Assembly: GCA_029266455.1 (NCBI GenBank)
Contig: JAQSWV010000001.1
Location: forward strand, 1-64,000
Source: Nocardioidaceae bacterium
Lineage (GTDB): Bacteria > Actinomycetota > Actinomycetes > Propionibacteriales > Nocardioidaceae
Direction of reading: 5' to 3'
DNA: 64,000 nucleotides
The stretch's first letter is position 1, and every line of letters starts with the position of its first letter. The notes under the pieces are model-generated. The model was not told the origin of the DNA, ran no database searches, and saw only the letters and a list, made by a program, of their open reading frames with translations. Below, piece after piece: positions 17,942 to 26,814 of the stretch. Both the position numbers and the translations under genes were made by a program.

Positions 17942-19534
17942 ATGAAGCCAGAGACCGAGTCCGGACTGCCGTTCGACCCCGTCTTCGCCCCGGAGGTGCT
18001 CGACGGGTGGGACCCGGCCGAGCGGCTCGGCTCACCTGGCGAGTACCCGTACACCCGGGGCGTCTACCCGAACATGTACACCGGGCGGCCCTGGACCATG
18101 CGGCAGTACGCCGGGTTCGGCACCGCCAAGGAGTCCAACGAGCGCTACCACCAGCTGATCGAGCACGGCAGCAGCGGGCTGTCGGTGGCCTTCGACCTCC
18201 CCACCCAGATGGGGTACGACTCCGACGCACCCCAGGCCTCCGGCGAGGTCGGCAAGGTCGGGGTGGCGATCGACTCGATCGAGGACATGCGGATCCTGTT
18301 CGACAAGATCCCGCTCGGCGAGGTGTCCACCTCGATGACCATCAACGCCCCGGCGGCGCTGCTGATGCTGCTGTACGAGCTGGTCGCCGAGGAACAGGGC
18401 GTCGACTCCGCCAAGCTCACCGGGACCATCCAGAACGACGTGCTCAAGGAGTACATCGCTCGCGGCACCTACATCTACCCGCCGCAGGAGTCGCTGCGGC
18501 TGGCCACCGACATCTTCGGCTACTGCGCCGAGCACCTGCCGCGATGGAACACGATCTCGATCTCCGGCTACCACATGGCCGAGGCGGGCGCGACGCCCGC
18601 CGAGGAGATCGCGTTCACGCTGTCCAACGGCATCGAGTACGTGCGGGCCGCCCTGGCCGCGGGTCAGAGCGTCGACCAGTTCGCCCCCCGGCTGGCCTTC
18701 TTCTTCGTGTCCCGCACCTCACTGCTCGAGGAGGTGGCGAAGTTCCGCGCGGCGCGCCGGATCTGGGCGCGGCTGATGCGCGACGACTTCGGTGCCGAGA
18801 ACCCGAAGTCGCAGATGCTGCGCTTCCACACCCAGACCGCCGGCGTGCAGCTGACGGCACAGCAGCCCGAGGTCAACCTGGTGCGGGTCGCCGTGCAGGG
18901 GCTGGCCGCGGTCCTCGGCGGCACCCAGTCGCTGCACACCAACGCATTCGACGAGGCGCTCGCCCTGCCCAGCGAGAAGGCCGCCCGGCTCGCGCTGCGC
19001 ACCCAGCAGGTGCTGGCCTTCGAGACCGACGTGGCCAAGACCGTCGACCCGTTCGCGGGCTCGTACGCGGTCGAGTCGCTGACCGACGGCATCGAGGAGC
19101 GGGTGCTCGAGCTGATGGGCAGGGTCGAGGAGATGGGCGGCGCGGTGCAGGCCATCGAAGCCGGCTTCCAGAAGAACGAGATCGAGAACTCGGCGTACCG
19201 GATCGCCCAGGACATCGACTCGGGCGAGCGGGTGGTGGTGGGTCTCAACCGCTACCGCTCCGAGACCGAGGAGCGGGTCGAGCTGCTGCGGGGCGACCCG
19301 GCGATCGAGCAGCAGCAGGCCGAGCGGCTGGCGACGCTGCGCCGCGAGCGCGACAACGGCGAGGTCGAGCGCTGTCGCGATGCGCTGCGCAAGGCCGCGG
19401 AGACGACCGGTGACGGGCACGAGAACGTCCTCCTGCCGATGAAGGAGGCGCTGCGCGCCAGGGCGACTGTGGGCGAGGTGTGCGACACCCTGCGCGAGGT
19501 GTGGGGGGTCTACCAGCCGCCGGACGCCATGTGA
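17942..19534 (+). CDS. Methylmalonyl-CoA-mutase-type large subunit, no B12-binding domain
   Basis: A 530-residue acyl-CoA mutase catalytic subunit (TIM barrel only). It stops where the C-terminal cobalamin domain (DxHxxG) would begin, so it needs a separate small B12 subunit, which is not next to it. Aligned from memory to Propionibacterium mutase, Tyr56 (MRQYAGF), Arg174 ([11 protein letters not shown]) and His211 (SGYHMAEAG) keep the exact spacing of Tyr89, Arg207 and His244. Isobutyryl- and hydroxyisobutyryl-CoA mutases replace the first two, so methylmalonyl-CoA (or a close analogue such as ethylmalonyl-CoA) is the likelier substrate. It could drain propionyl-CoA carboxylase product to succinyl-CoA. 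Confidence 0.85.
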   Translation: MKPETESGLPFDPVFAPEVLDGWDPAERLGSPGEYPYTRGVYPNMYTGRPWTMRQYAGFGTAKESNERYHQLIEHGSSGLSVAFDLPTQMGYDSDAPQASGEVGKVGVAIDSIEDMRILFDKIPLGEVSTSMTINAPAALLMLLYELVAEEQGVDSAKLTGTIQNDVLKEYIARGTYIYPPQESLRLATDIFGYCAEHLPRWNTISISGYHMAEAGATPAEEIAFTLSNGIEYVRAALAAGQSVDQFAPRLAFFFVSRTSLLEEVAKFRAARRIWARLMRDDFGAENPKSQMLRFHTQTAGVQLTAQQPEVNLVRVAVQGLAAVLGGTQSLHTNAFDEALALPSEKAARLALRTQQVLAFETDVAKTVDPFAGSYAVESLTDGIEERVLELMGRVEEMGGAVQAIEAGFQKNEIENSAYRIAQDIDSGERVVVGLNRYRSETEERVELLRGDPAIEQQQAERLATLRRERDNGEVERCRDALRKAAETTGDGHENVLLPMKEALRARATVGEVCDTLREVWGVYQPPDAM

Positions 19535-19566
19535 GCGTGTCCGCGCCGCTGGACCCGTAGTACGTA

Positions 19567-19572
19567 TACGAT
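19567..19572 (+). promoter_or_regulatory. TACGAT -10 for the DUF4282 gene (leaderless)
   Basis: TACGAT ends 8 nt before GTG 19581, with no ribosome-binding site between them and an AT-rich surround (GTACGTATACGAT) unusual for the window. Confidence 0.5.
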
Positions 19573-19580
19573 CACTTTCC

Positions 19581-20060
19581 GTGACTAGTCAGCCTCCGCA
19601 GGGCCCGGACCACGGCCAGCAGCAGCAACCGCCCTCGTACGGCCAGCCGCCGGCCGGCCCACCGCCGGCCAGCCCACCGCCGGCCGGCCAGCCGCCGGCC
19701 GGCCAGCCACCCGCGTCCGGCGGCTATACCGCGTACCCCTCCGGCCCGGGCCCGGCCATGCCGGCCGCCGGGCAGAAGGGCTTCCTGGGGGCGTTGTTCG
19801 ACTTCTCGTTCACCAGCTTCGTGACGCCCACCATCGTCAAGTTCGTCTACATCCTGATCACCATCGGCCTGGCGCTGGGCTACCTGCTGTTCGTGGTCTT
19901 GGGCTTCGCCGGGGACACGCCGGCCGTGGGGATCGTCGTGCTCCTGCTCGGCTGGATCCCGTTCCTTGTCTACCTGGCCCTGGCGCGCATGACCCTGGAG
20001 TTCTACTTCGCGCTGGTCCGGATGTCGGAGGACATCCACCACCGCCTGCCCGCGCGCTGA
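19581..20060 (+). CDS. DUF4282-domain membrane protein with Pro-rich N-terminus
   Basis: A 159-residue protein. Residues 1-60 are low-complexity Pro/Gly/Gln/Ala. The DUF4282 domain follows, with two membrane helices (about residues 92-112 and 115-137) and the conserved end ARMTLEFYFALVRMSEDI. DUF4282 proteins are widespread in Actinobacteria with no known function. The Pro-rich cytoplasmic tail could bind partner proteins; this is inference. It lies alone between the mutase and an amidohydrolase, each with its own promoter-like hexamer. Confidence 0.85.
   Translation: MTSQPPQGPDHGQQQQPPSYGQPPAGPPPASPPPAGQPPAGQPPASGGYTAYPSGPGPAMPAAGQKGFLGALFDFSFTSFVTPTIVKFVYILITIGLALGYLLFVVLGFAGDTPAVGIVVLLLGWIPFLVYLALARMTLEFYFALVRMSEDIHHRLPAR
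19647..19706 (+). repeat. Four in-frame 15-bp repeats encoding the Pro-rich tail
   Basis: CCGCCGGCC recurs at 19647, 19662, 19677 and 19692, exactly 15 bp apart, giving a five-residue PPAG/S-P/Q repeat in the DUF4282 protein. Copy number may vary between strains. Confidence 0.8.
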
Positions 20061-20064
20061 CGCG

Positions 20065-20070
20065 TAGCCT
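20065..20070 (+). promoter_or_regulatory. TAGCCT -10 for the M20 amidohydrolase (leaderless)
   Basis: TAGCCT ends 7 nt before GTG 20078, immediately after the DUF4282 stop. No ribosome-binding site is seen. Confidence 0.45.
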
Positions 20071-20077
20071 GTGGCGG

Positions 20078-21304
20078 GTGTCCCCCGCTGCGGCCCACGG
20101 TGCCGATCTGCCTCCGGCCGTCGTCGTCCTGCAGCGAGCCGTGGACGCGCGGAGCCGGCCGCTCGCCGAGCTGCGGCGCGACCTGCACGCGCATCCCGAG
20201 CTCGCCTGGCACGAGGGGCGCACCACCGACGTGGTGGCCCGGTGCCTCGACATCGACGGCCTCACGGTCAAGCGCCTCGACAGCAGCGGCCTGGTGGCCG
20301 AGGTCGGCCCGGAGGACGGCCCGGTGGTGGCCCTGCGGGCGGACCTCGACGCGCTCCCGGTGCCGGACACGACGTCCGACCCCTGGCGCTCGACGATCGA
20401 GGGGGTCGCACACGCGTGCGGGCACGACCTGCACACCGCGGCGCTGGCCGGCGCCGGGCTGGCGCTGGCCGACCTGCACCGTGCGGGCCTGCTGGACCGC
20501 AGGGTCCGGCTCCTCTTCCAGCCGGCCGAGGAGGTCATGCCGGGGGGCGCGCAGATCCTGATCGCGGCCGGTGCCATGCAAGGCGTGGAGCGCATCTTCG
20601 CCCTGCACTGCGACCCGACCCTCGACATCGGCCAGGTCGGGCTCCGCACCGGCCCGCTGACCGGTGCGTCCGACGCGCTCACGGTCACGCTGTCCGGCCG
20701 CGGAGGCCACACCTCACGTCCGCATCTCACCGAGGACCTCACGTTCGCGCTCGGTGTGCTGGTCACCCAGCTCCCGTCCGCACTCTCGCGGCGCCTCGAT
20801 CCCCGCGCCGGCGCCAGCCTCGTCTGGGGGATGGTGAACGCGGGTGACGCGCTCAACGTGATCCCGGCCCGCGGCCGGCTGGGCGGCACGCTGCGCATGC
20901 TCGACGCCACCGCATGGCACGACGCCGAGCACCTGGTGCGGCACCTGATCGGCGACCTGCTGGCGCCGTACGGGGTCAGCGCGACGATCGACTACGTACG
21001 CGGCGTGCCGCCGGTGGTGAACCATCCCGAGGCGACAGAGGAGCTGGGTCAGGCCGTCACGGACACGCTGGGCCCGACCGCGCTGGTGCCCACCCGGCAG
21101 AGCCTCGGCGGCGAGGACTTCGCGTGGTACCTCGAGAACGTCCCCGGCGCCATGGGCCGTCTCGGCACCCGGGCACCGGGCGGTCCCACGTTCGAGCTGC
21201 ATCAGGGCAGCCTCCGGATCGACGACCGGGCAACCGTGGTGGCGGCCAAGGTGCTGGCGGTCGCAGCGGCCACCGCCGGGGCCTCCGGCCTTGCGATCGG
21301 GTAA
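20078..21304 (+). CDS. M20-family amidohydrolase (AmiA/HipO-like)
   Basis: A 408-residue metal-dependent amidohydrolase. RRDLHAHPELAWHE, LRADLDALPV, HACGHDLHTA (Cys/His metal motif) and FQPAEEVMPGGA are classic for the IAA-amino-acid hydrolase/hippuricase subfamily, and the dimerisation domain (about 195-305) is intact. It hydrolyses an N-acyl amino acid or similar amide; the substrate cannot be told. In M. tuberculosis, as I recall, amiA1/amiB1 lie near deoD, pmmB and lpdA, so this may be the start of a conserved block. Confidence 0.9.
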   Translation: MSPAAAHGADLPPAVVVLQRAVDARSRPLAELRRDLHAHPELAWHEGRTTDVVARCLDIDGLTVKRLDSSGLVAEVGPEDGPVVALRADLDALPVPDTTSDPWRSTIEGVAHACGHDLHTAALAGAGLALADLHRAGLLDRRVRLLFQPAEEVMPGGAQILIAAGAMQGVERIFALHCDPTLDIGQVGLRTGPLTGASDALTVTLSGRGGHTSRPHLTEDLTFALGVLVTQLPSALSRRLDPRAGASLVWGMVNAGDALNVIPARGRLGGTLRMLDATAWHDAEHLVRHLIGDLLAPYGVSATIDYVRGVPPVVNHPEATEELGQAVTDTLGPTALVPTRQSLGGEDFAWYLENVPGAMGRLGTRAPGGPTFELHQGSLRIDDRATVVAAKVLAVAAATAGASGLAIG

Positions 21305-21354
21305 CGACCCGATGTCGGCTGACCGGTGCGGTCATCTGTCCGCTGGGCACTGTC

Positions 21355-21360
21355 TAGGAT
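21355..21360 (+). promoter_or_regulatory. TAGGAT -10 candidate for the nucleoside-import operon
   Basis: TGTCTAGGAT lies 45 nt before the GTG of the lipoprotein gene. The leader contains a small dyad (CGTCCG 21374-21379, CGGACG 21386-21391) and then a GAGGAGG ribosome-binding site, so this unit is led by a conventional leader. Confidence 0.45.
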
Positions 21361-21405
21361 CCGGGGGGATCTCCGTCCGAGCGGGCGGACGAGCGAGGAG
21401 GCGAA

Positions 21406-22503
21406 GTGCGGCACTCAGCACGGCTGGCGATCGGTGCGGTCGCAGCGGCGACGCTGGCGCTCAGCGGCTGCGCAAGCGGTGACGGCGGCAGTGGTGGTGG
21501 CGACGAGGACGCGGCGGCCAGCGAGAGCATCTGCGACAGCGCCGACGGCGACGGGCCGGCGATCGGTCTCGCGTACGACGTGGGCGGTGTCGGTGACCAG
21601 TCCTTCAACGACTCCGCCTACGCCGGGCTGGAGAAGGCGGTCGAGGAGCTCGACGCCACCTGTGAGGAGGCCGAGGCACAGGCCGGCGAGGACGACGCCG
21701 CCCGCGAGGAGCGGCTGCGCACGCTCATCGACGCCGGCTACGACACGCTCATCGGGGTCGGCTACATCTACTCGACCGCCGCCTACAACGTGGCACCGGA
21801 CTACCCCGAGGTGTCCTTCGGCGTCATCGACGGCTTCAACCCGACGGAGTCGCAGGAGGACCTGCCCAACGTCGCCAACATCAACTTCGCCGCGAACGAG
21901 GCATCGTTCCTGGTGGGGGCGGCCGCCGGGCTGACCACCGAGACCGACAACGTCGGCTTCATCGGCGGCACCAACACACCGCTCATCCAGGGCTTCGAGG
22001 CCGGCTACGTCGCCGGGGTCAAGGAGGTCGACCCCACGATCACGGTGCAGACGCAGTACCTCGCCCAGGAGGACCCCGTGAAGGGCTTCGAGAACCCCGC
22101 AGGCGGCGAGACCGCCGCCACCGGCATGTACGACAACGGCGCCGACGTGGTCTACCACGCCGCCGGCAAGTCGGGCCTCGGCCTGTTCGACGCCGTCGAG
22201 AGGGCCGGCCAGGGCAACTGGGCGATCGGTGTGGACTCCGACCAGTACCTGACGGCCGACAAGTCCCAGAAGCCGTTCATCCTGACCTCGGCGCTCAAGC
22301 GGATCGACACCGGTGTCTTCGAGTTCGCCGAGAGCGTCGACAGCGGCAAGCAGCTGTCCGGGTACGTCACCTACGACCTGGCCGACGGCGGCGTGGACTA
22401 CTCCACGTCCAACCCGAAGCTGTCGCAGGACGTCATCGACCAGCTCGACGACTACAAGCAGCAGGTCATCTCGGGCAAGATCACGGTTCCCACCGAGCCG
22501 TGA
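21406..22503 (+). CDS. BMP-family substrate-binding lipoprotein of a nucleoside ABC importer
   Basis: A 365-residue lipoprotein. The signal peptide ends in the lipobox LSGC (Cys near residue 23), followed by a Gly/Ser linker. The BMP/PnrA fold is shown by GLAYDVGGVGDQSFNDSAYAG, GFIGGTNTPLIQGFEAGYVA and the VGVDSDQY-like WAIGVDSDQYLT segment. PnrA/RnsB relatives bind nucleosides. The next five genes (ATPase, two permeases, cdd, deoA) make nucleoside uptake the best reading. GAGGAGG precedes GTG 21406. Confidence 0.92.
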   Translation: MRHSARLAIGAVAAATLALSGCASGDGGSGGGDEDAAASESICDSADGDGPAIGLAYDVGGVGDQSFNDSAYAGLEKAVEELDATCEEAEAQAGEDDAAREERLRTLIDAGYDTLIGVGYIYSTAAYNVAPDYPEVSFGVIDGFNPTESQEDLPNVANINFAANEASFLVGAAAGLTTETDNVGFIGGTNTPLIQGFEAGYVAGVKEVDPTITVQTQYLAQEDPVKGFENPAGGETAATGMYDNGADVVYHAAGKSGLGLFDAVERAGQGNWAIGVDSDQYLTADKSQKPFILTSALKRIDTGVFEFAESVDSGKQLSGYVTYDLADGGVDYSTSNPKLSQDVIDQLDDYKQQVISGKITVPTEP

Positions 22504-24044
22504 GCCCCGATGCGGTCGCCGGCGGCGGGAACGCAGCTCCCGCCGTCCGGCTGACCGGGATCGCCAAGCGCTTCCCCGGCGTGGTGGCCAACTCCGACGT
22601 CGACGTCGAGATCAGGCCCGGGACGGTGCATGCCCTCGTCGGCGAGAACGGCGCCGGCAAGTCGACGTTGATGAAGATCCTCTACGGCGTCCAGAAGCCC
22701 GACGAGGGCACGATCTCGATCGCCGGGGAGGAGGTCGCCTTCGCGTCACCGGCCGACGCCATCGCCCGCGGCATCGGCATGGTGTTCCAGCACTTCCAGC
22801 TGGCCGACAACCTGAGCGTCCTCGAGAACGTGGTGCTCGGGGCGGAGCGGCTGCACGGCATCGGGGCCCGGGCGCGCACGGAGATCGAGCGGATCTCGGC
22901 GGCGTACGGGTTCGCGCTCGATCCTGACGAGCTCGTCGAGACGCTGGGCGTGGGGCAGCGGCAGCGGGTGGAGATCGTCAAGGTCCTCTACCGCGGGGCG
23001 CGCGTCATCATCCTCGACGAGCCGACCGCCGTGCTGGTGCCGCAGGAGGTCGACGCGCTGTTCGCCAACCTCCGGGAGCTGAAGAGCGAGGGCCACACCC
23101 TGGTGTTCATCTCGCACAAGCTCGACGAGGTGCTGGCGATCGCCGACGAGATCACGGTGCTGCGACGAGGCACGACCGTCGCCACTGTCACTCCGGACAC
23201 CGTCACGGCCCACGAGCTGGCGGAGCTGATGGTCGGCGCCGAGCTGCCCACTCCGAGCTCAGGGGAGTCGACGGTCACGGACCGGACGGTGCTCGAGGTC
23301 CGCGGCCTCAGGGTCGACGACGCCGCCGGGCGTGCGCTGCTCGACGACGTGGATCTCGTCATCCGTGCCGGCGAGGTGCTGGGCGTGGCGGGCGTGGAGG
23401 GCAACGGCCAGACCGAGCTGGTGGAGGCGGTCGTGGGCATGCGGTCGGCGGTGGCGGGCACGATCGTGCTGGCCGGTACCGACGTGACCCGGCGTGGCAC
23501 TCGCGAGCGGCGCGAGTCGGGGGTCGGCTACATCCCCGAGGATCGCCAGCGGCATGGTCTGCTCCTCGACGCCGCGCTGTGGGAGAACCGCATCCTGGGC
23601 CATCAGACCCGTCCCCCCAGCGTCCGGGGCCTCTGGCTCGACCGCGGCGGCGCCCGCGCCGATACGGAGCGCATCGTCGACGCCTACGACGTGCGGACCC
23701 CGGGCGTCGACACGACCGCCCGCGCGCTGTCCGGGGGCAACCAGCAGAAGTTCCTGGTCGGCCGGGAGATGAGCGGCGACCCGGTGCTGCTCGTCGCCTC
23801 CCATCCGACCCGGGGGGTGGATGTCGGGGCACAGGCCGCCATCTGGGAGTCCATCCGCGCCGCCAGGCGCCGGGGCCTGGCCGTGCTCCTGGTCTCGGCG
23901 GATCTGGACGAGCTGATCGGCCTGTCCGACACCATCCGGGTGGTGCTACGGGGCCGGCTCGCGGGCACGTTCGACCCGCGCACGGTGACGCCGCTCGAGC
24001 TGGGGTCGGCGATGACGGGCGCGGACGCGAGCGAGCCGGCATGA
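22500..24044 (+). CDS. Nucleoside/sugar-type ABC transporter ATPase, double-domain
   Basis: A 514-residue protein with two ATPase domains. Domain 1 (about 15-255) has Walker A GENGAGKST, signature variant LGVGQRQRVEI and Walker B VIILDEPTA. Domain 2 (about 265-505) has a degenerate Walker A (GVEGNGQTEL), canonical signature LSGGNQQKF and SHPTRGVDVG at the Walker B/D-loop, the asymmetry typical of CUT2-type importers such as RbsA and NupA. GTG overlaps the lipoprotein stop (GTGA). It energises the two downstream permeases. Confidence 0.93.
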   Translation: MSPDAVAGGGNAAPAVRLTGIAKRFPGVVANSDVDVEIRPGTVHALVGENGAGKSTLMKILYGVQKPDEGTISIAGEEVAFASPADAIARGIGMVFQHFQLADNLSVLENVVLGAERLHGIGARARTEIERISAAYGFALDPDELVETLGVGQRQRVEIVKVLYRGARVIILDEPTAVLVPQEVDALFANLRELKSEGHTLVFISHKLDEVLAIADEITVLRRGTTVATVTPDTVTAHELAELMVGAELPTPSSGESTVTDRTVLEVRGLRVDDAAGRALLDDVDLVIRAGEVLGVAGVEGNGQTELVEAVVGMRSAVAGTIVLAGTDVTRRGTRERRESGVGYIPEDRQRHGLLLDAALWENRILGHQTRPPSVRGLWLDRGGARADTERIVDAYDVRTPGVDTTARALSGGNQQKFLVGREMSGDPVLLVASHPTRGVDVGAQAAIWESIRAARRRGLAVLLVSADLDELIGLSDTIRVVLRGRLAGTFDPRTVTPLELGSAMTGADASEPA

Positions 24045-25135
24045 CGACCGTCCGCAGGCTCATGGTCGGAGCCGCCGCGCCGGCCCTCGCCTTCGTGGTG
24101 GCCGCGGCGGTGACCTCCGTGGTGCTGGTGGCGGCTGGGGACTCGCCGGCCGACTTCTGGCGGGTGCTCCTGTCGGCTCCGGACCCCCGTGACTACGTGG
24201 CGATCGCGAACGCCACCGCGGTGCTCTACCTGTCCGGGCTGGCTGCCGCCATCGGGTTCCGGATGAACCTGTTCAACATCGGCGTCGAGGGCCAGTACCG
24301 CGTGGCGACCTTCGCCGGTGCGGTGTTCGCGGGCCAGGCCCTGCTGCCGGGTGCGCTGAACACGGCGGCGACGATCCTGGTGGCGATGGCGGCGGGCGCG
24401 GCGTGGGCCGGGATCGCGGCGCTGCTGCGGGTGCTGCGCGGGGTGAGCGAGGTGATCTCGACGATCATGCTCAACGCCATCGCGGTCTCCCTGGTCGCCT
24501 TCCTGCTGCAGAAGGTCGGCCGGCGTCAGGGTGAGACGTTCCGCACCGACACCATTCCCGAGTCGTCCTGGGTGCCCAGCTTCCCACTGGTGCCGGGCGA
24601 GTCGTCGCAGGTGTACGGACTGGCGCTGCTGGCGGTCGTTGCCGGGGTGGGCTTCGCGGTGCTGCTCAACCGCACCCGCTTCGGGTTCGACCTGCGGGCC
24701 ACCGGGCACTCCGAGTCGGCAGCGGTCGCGAGCGGCGTGAACGTGCGGAGGATGGTGGTCTACACGCTGCTGCTCTCGGGAGCGGTCGCCGGGCTGATCG
24801 GCATGCCGGAGCTGTTCGGCGGGTCGCACGCGTACGGTTCCACGATCCAGACCGGGATCGGCTTCACCGGGATCGCGGTGGCTCTGCTCGGGCGCAACCA
24901 CCCGTGGGGGATCGCGGTCGCCGCGTTGATCTTCGGCTATCTCAACCAGCAGGCCAGCCCGCTCGGGGTCACGGCGGACATCTCGACGGAGATCATCGCC
25001 GTCACCCAGGGCGTGGTCGTGCTCTCGGTCGTCATCGCCTACGAGGTGGTGCGCCGGTACCGGGTGCGCGCGGAGCAGGCAGAGGTGGCCCGGCAGCTGC
25101 GTCGCGAGCGCGGCGCGCAGGCGGTCTCCCCGTGA
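24041..25135 (+). CDS. ABC transporter permease (NupB-like)
   Basis: A 364-residue inner-membrane permease of the branched-chain/ribose family. About nine hydrophobic segments are seen, with the conserved FRMNLFNIGVEGQYRVATFAG stretch and GLIGMPELFGGSHAYG. It starts at an ATGA overlap with the ATPase gene. The C-terminal 25 residues are charged and cytoplasmic. It pairs with the next permease to form the channel of the nucleoside importer. Confidence 0.92.
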   Translation: MTTVRRLMVGAAAPALAFVVAAAVTSVVLVAAGDSPADFWRVLLSAPDPRDYVAIANATAVLYLSGLAAAIGFRMNLFNIGVEGQYRVATFAGAVFAGQALLPGALNTAATILVAMAAGAAWAGIAALLRVLRGVSEVISTIMLNAIAVSLVAFLLQKVGRRQGETFRTDTIPESSWVPSFPLVPGESSQVYGLALLAVVAGVGFAVLLNRTRFGFDLRATGHSESAAVASGVNVRRMVVYTLLLSGAVAGLIGMPELFGGSHAYGSTIQTGIGFTGIAVALLGRNHPWGIAVAALIFGYLNQQASPLGVTADISTEIIAVTQGVVVLSVVIAYEVVRRYRVRAEQAEVARQLRRERGAQAVSP

Positions 25136-26337
25136 GCCGGGGCGCGAGGCTGTGGCTCTACGCCCTCGCCGGGCTGGTCGCCCTGTCCGTGGTCCGCACA
25201 GTCACCGGGGCCGACGACCTCACCTCGGCCGGCACCATGCGCGCCGCGATCATCGCGGCGATCCCCATCGCTCTCGCCGGGCTGGGGGGCCTGTGGTCCG
25301 AGCGAGCGGGAGTCGTCAACATCGGCCTCGAGGGCATGATGATCCTCGGGACCCTCGGCGCCGGCTACTACACCTACTACCAGGGCCCCTGGGTCGGGCT
25401 GCTGGGGGCCATGATGTTCGGCGCCATCGGGGGAGTCCTGCACGCTCTGGCCACGGTCGTGTTCACCGTCGACCACATCGTCTCCGGCGTCGCCGTCAAC
25501 ATCATCGCTGCGGGTGTCGCGGGCTTCCTGGCCGAGGTCTTCTTCGCCGATCTCGAGGGCGGCGGACCGACACAGTCTCCCTCGCTCGAGCGGCCGATGA
25601 GCATCACTGTTCCGGGGATCTCCGACTGGTCGGCGGACCTGTCCGCGCAGCGCTGGTTCCTGGTGTCCGACCTGGCCGGTCTGATCAACGCGCTCACCGC
25701 GGGCCTGTCGATCTTCACCGTCCTCGCGCTGCTGGCGCTCGCCGGCACCGGCTGGCTGCTGTGGCACAGCGCGTTCGGCCTCCGGCTGCGGTCCTGCGGC
25801 GAGTCACCCTCGTCGGCGGAGACGCTGGGGGTCAACGTCTACCGCTACAAGTTCCTGGCCGTGACGATGTCGGGGGTCTTCGCAGGCTTCGCCGGCTGCT
25901 ACCTGGCGGTGGTGGCGTCGTCGGGGTACGCCAACGGCCAGACCGGCGGTCGCGGCTACATCGGCCTGGCCGCGATGATCTTCGGGAACTGGCGACCCGG
26001 CGGCCTGCTCACCGGCTCCCTGCTGTTCGGGTTCACCGAGGGTGCGCGGCTTCGGCAAGGTGGCGAGTCGGTGCACGCGCTGCTGCTGCTGATCGGGGTG
26101 GCCCTGCTCGCGCTCGCGGCCTGGCAGCTGTACCGCGCTCGTCGGGCGGTGGCGCTGCTGGCGGCCACGGTCGGTGCGGGGGCGCTGTGGTGGTACCTCG
26201 CGACCGAGGCCGTACCCGACAGCTTCACCGAGATGACGCCGTATGTCGCGACGCTGCTCGTGCTGGCACTGTTCTCGCAGCGACTACGCATGCCGGCCGC
26301 CGACGGGCAGCCGTACCGGAGAGGTGAGGCCGGATGA
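25132..26337 (+). CDS. ABC transporter permease (NupC-like)
   Basis: A 401-residue second permease. WSERAGVVNIGLEGMMILG is the typical start of the conserved core, and AETLGVNVYRYKFLAVTMSG plus GGRGYIGLAAMIFGNW mark the C-terminal half. Extra C-terminal helices (about residues 310-390) make it longer than the partner. GTGA overlap with the previous gene and ATGA overlap with cdd show a tightly coupled operon. Confidence 0.92.
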   Translation: MSRGARLWLYALAGLVALSVVRTVTGADDLTSAGTMRAAIIAAIPIALAGLGGLWSERAGVVNIGLEGMMILGTLGAGYYTYYQGPWVGLLGAMMFGAIGGVLHALATVVFTVDHIVSGVAVNIIAAGVAGFLAEVFFADLEGGGPTQSPSLERPMSITVPGISDWSADLSAQRWFLVSDLAGLINALTAGLSIFTVLALLALAGTGWLLWHSAFGLRLRSCGESPSSAETLGVNVYRYKFLAVTMSGVFAGFAGCYLAVVASSGYANGQTGGRGYIGLAAMIFGNWRPGGLLTGSLLFGFTEGARLRQGGESVHALLLLIGVALLALAAWQLYRARRAVALLAATVGAGALWWYLATEAVPDSFTEMTPYVATLLVLALFSQRLRMPAADGQPYRRGEAG

Positions 26338-26738
26338 CTCCGCCCCCGGACATCGACTGGGGCGGGCTGCGCCAGCAGGCCGTCGCGGCCAGGGCGCACG
26401 CCTACGCGCCCTACTCCGACTATCCCGTCGGGGTGGCCGGCCTGGTGGACGACGGCCGGGTGGTCGTCGGCTGCAACGTCGAGAACGCCTCGTACGGTGT
26501 CGGACTGTGCGCCGAGTGCGGCATGGTGTCGTCGCTGCACGCCAGCGGCGGCGGGCGCCTGGTGGCAGTGGCCTGCGTGGACGGCCAGGGCCGGCCGCTG
26601 ATGCCGTGCGGGCGGTGCCGGCAGCTGCTGTGGGAGAACGGTGGGCCGGACTGCCTGGTCGACACACCGGCCGGCGTCCGCCCGATGACCCAGGTGCTGC
26701 CCGACGCGTTCGGGGCAGACGACCTGGACCGCGCATGA
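26334..26738 (+). CDS. cdd: Cytidine deaminase
   Basis: A 134-residue tetrameric-type cytidine deaminase converting cytidine and deoxycytidine to uridine and deoxyuridine. CNVENASYGVGLCAEC has the catalytic Glu and first zinc Cys, and PCGRCRQ supplies the other two. It overlaps the permease stop (ATGA), directly linking uptake and deamination. Confidence 0.96.
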   Translation: MTPPPDIDWGGLRQQAVAARAHAYAPYSDYPVGVAGLVDDGRVVVGCNVENASYGVGLCAECGMVSSLHASGGGRLVAVACVDGQGRPLMPCGRCRQLLWENGGPDCLVDTPAGVRPMTQVLPDAFGADDLDRA

Positions 26739-26814
26739 TCCGTCCGGGTCGCGGCGTTCCCACCGTCGGTGCAGCCCTGTCGGCACGGTCAACCGCCGGT
26801 CGGAGGAGGCAGCT

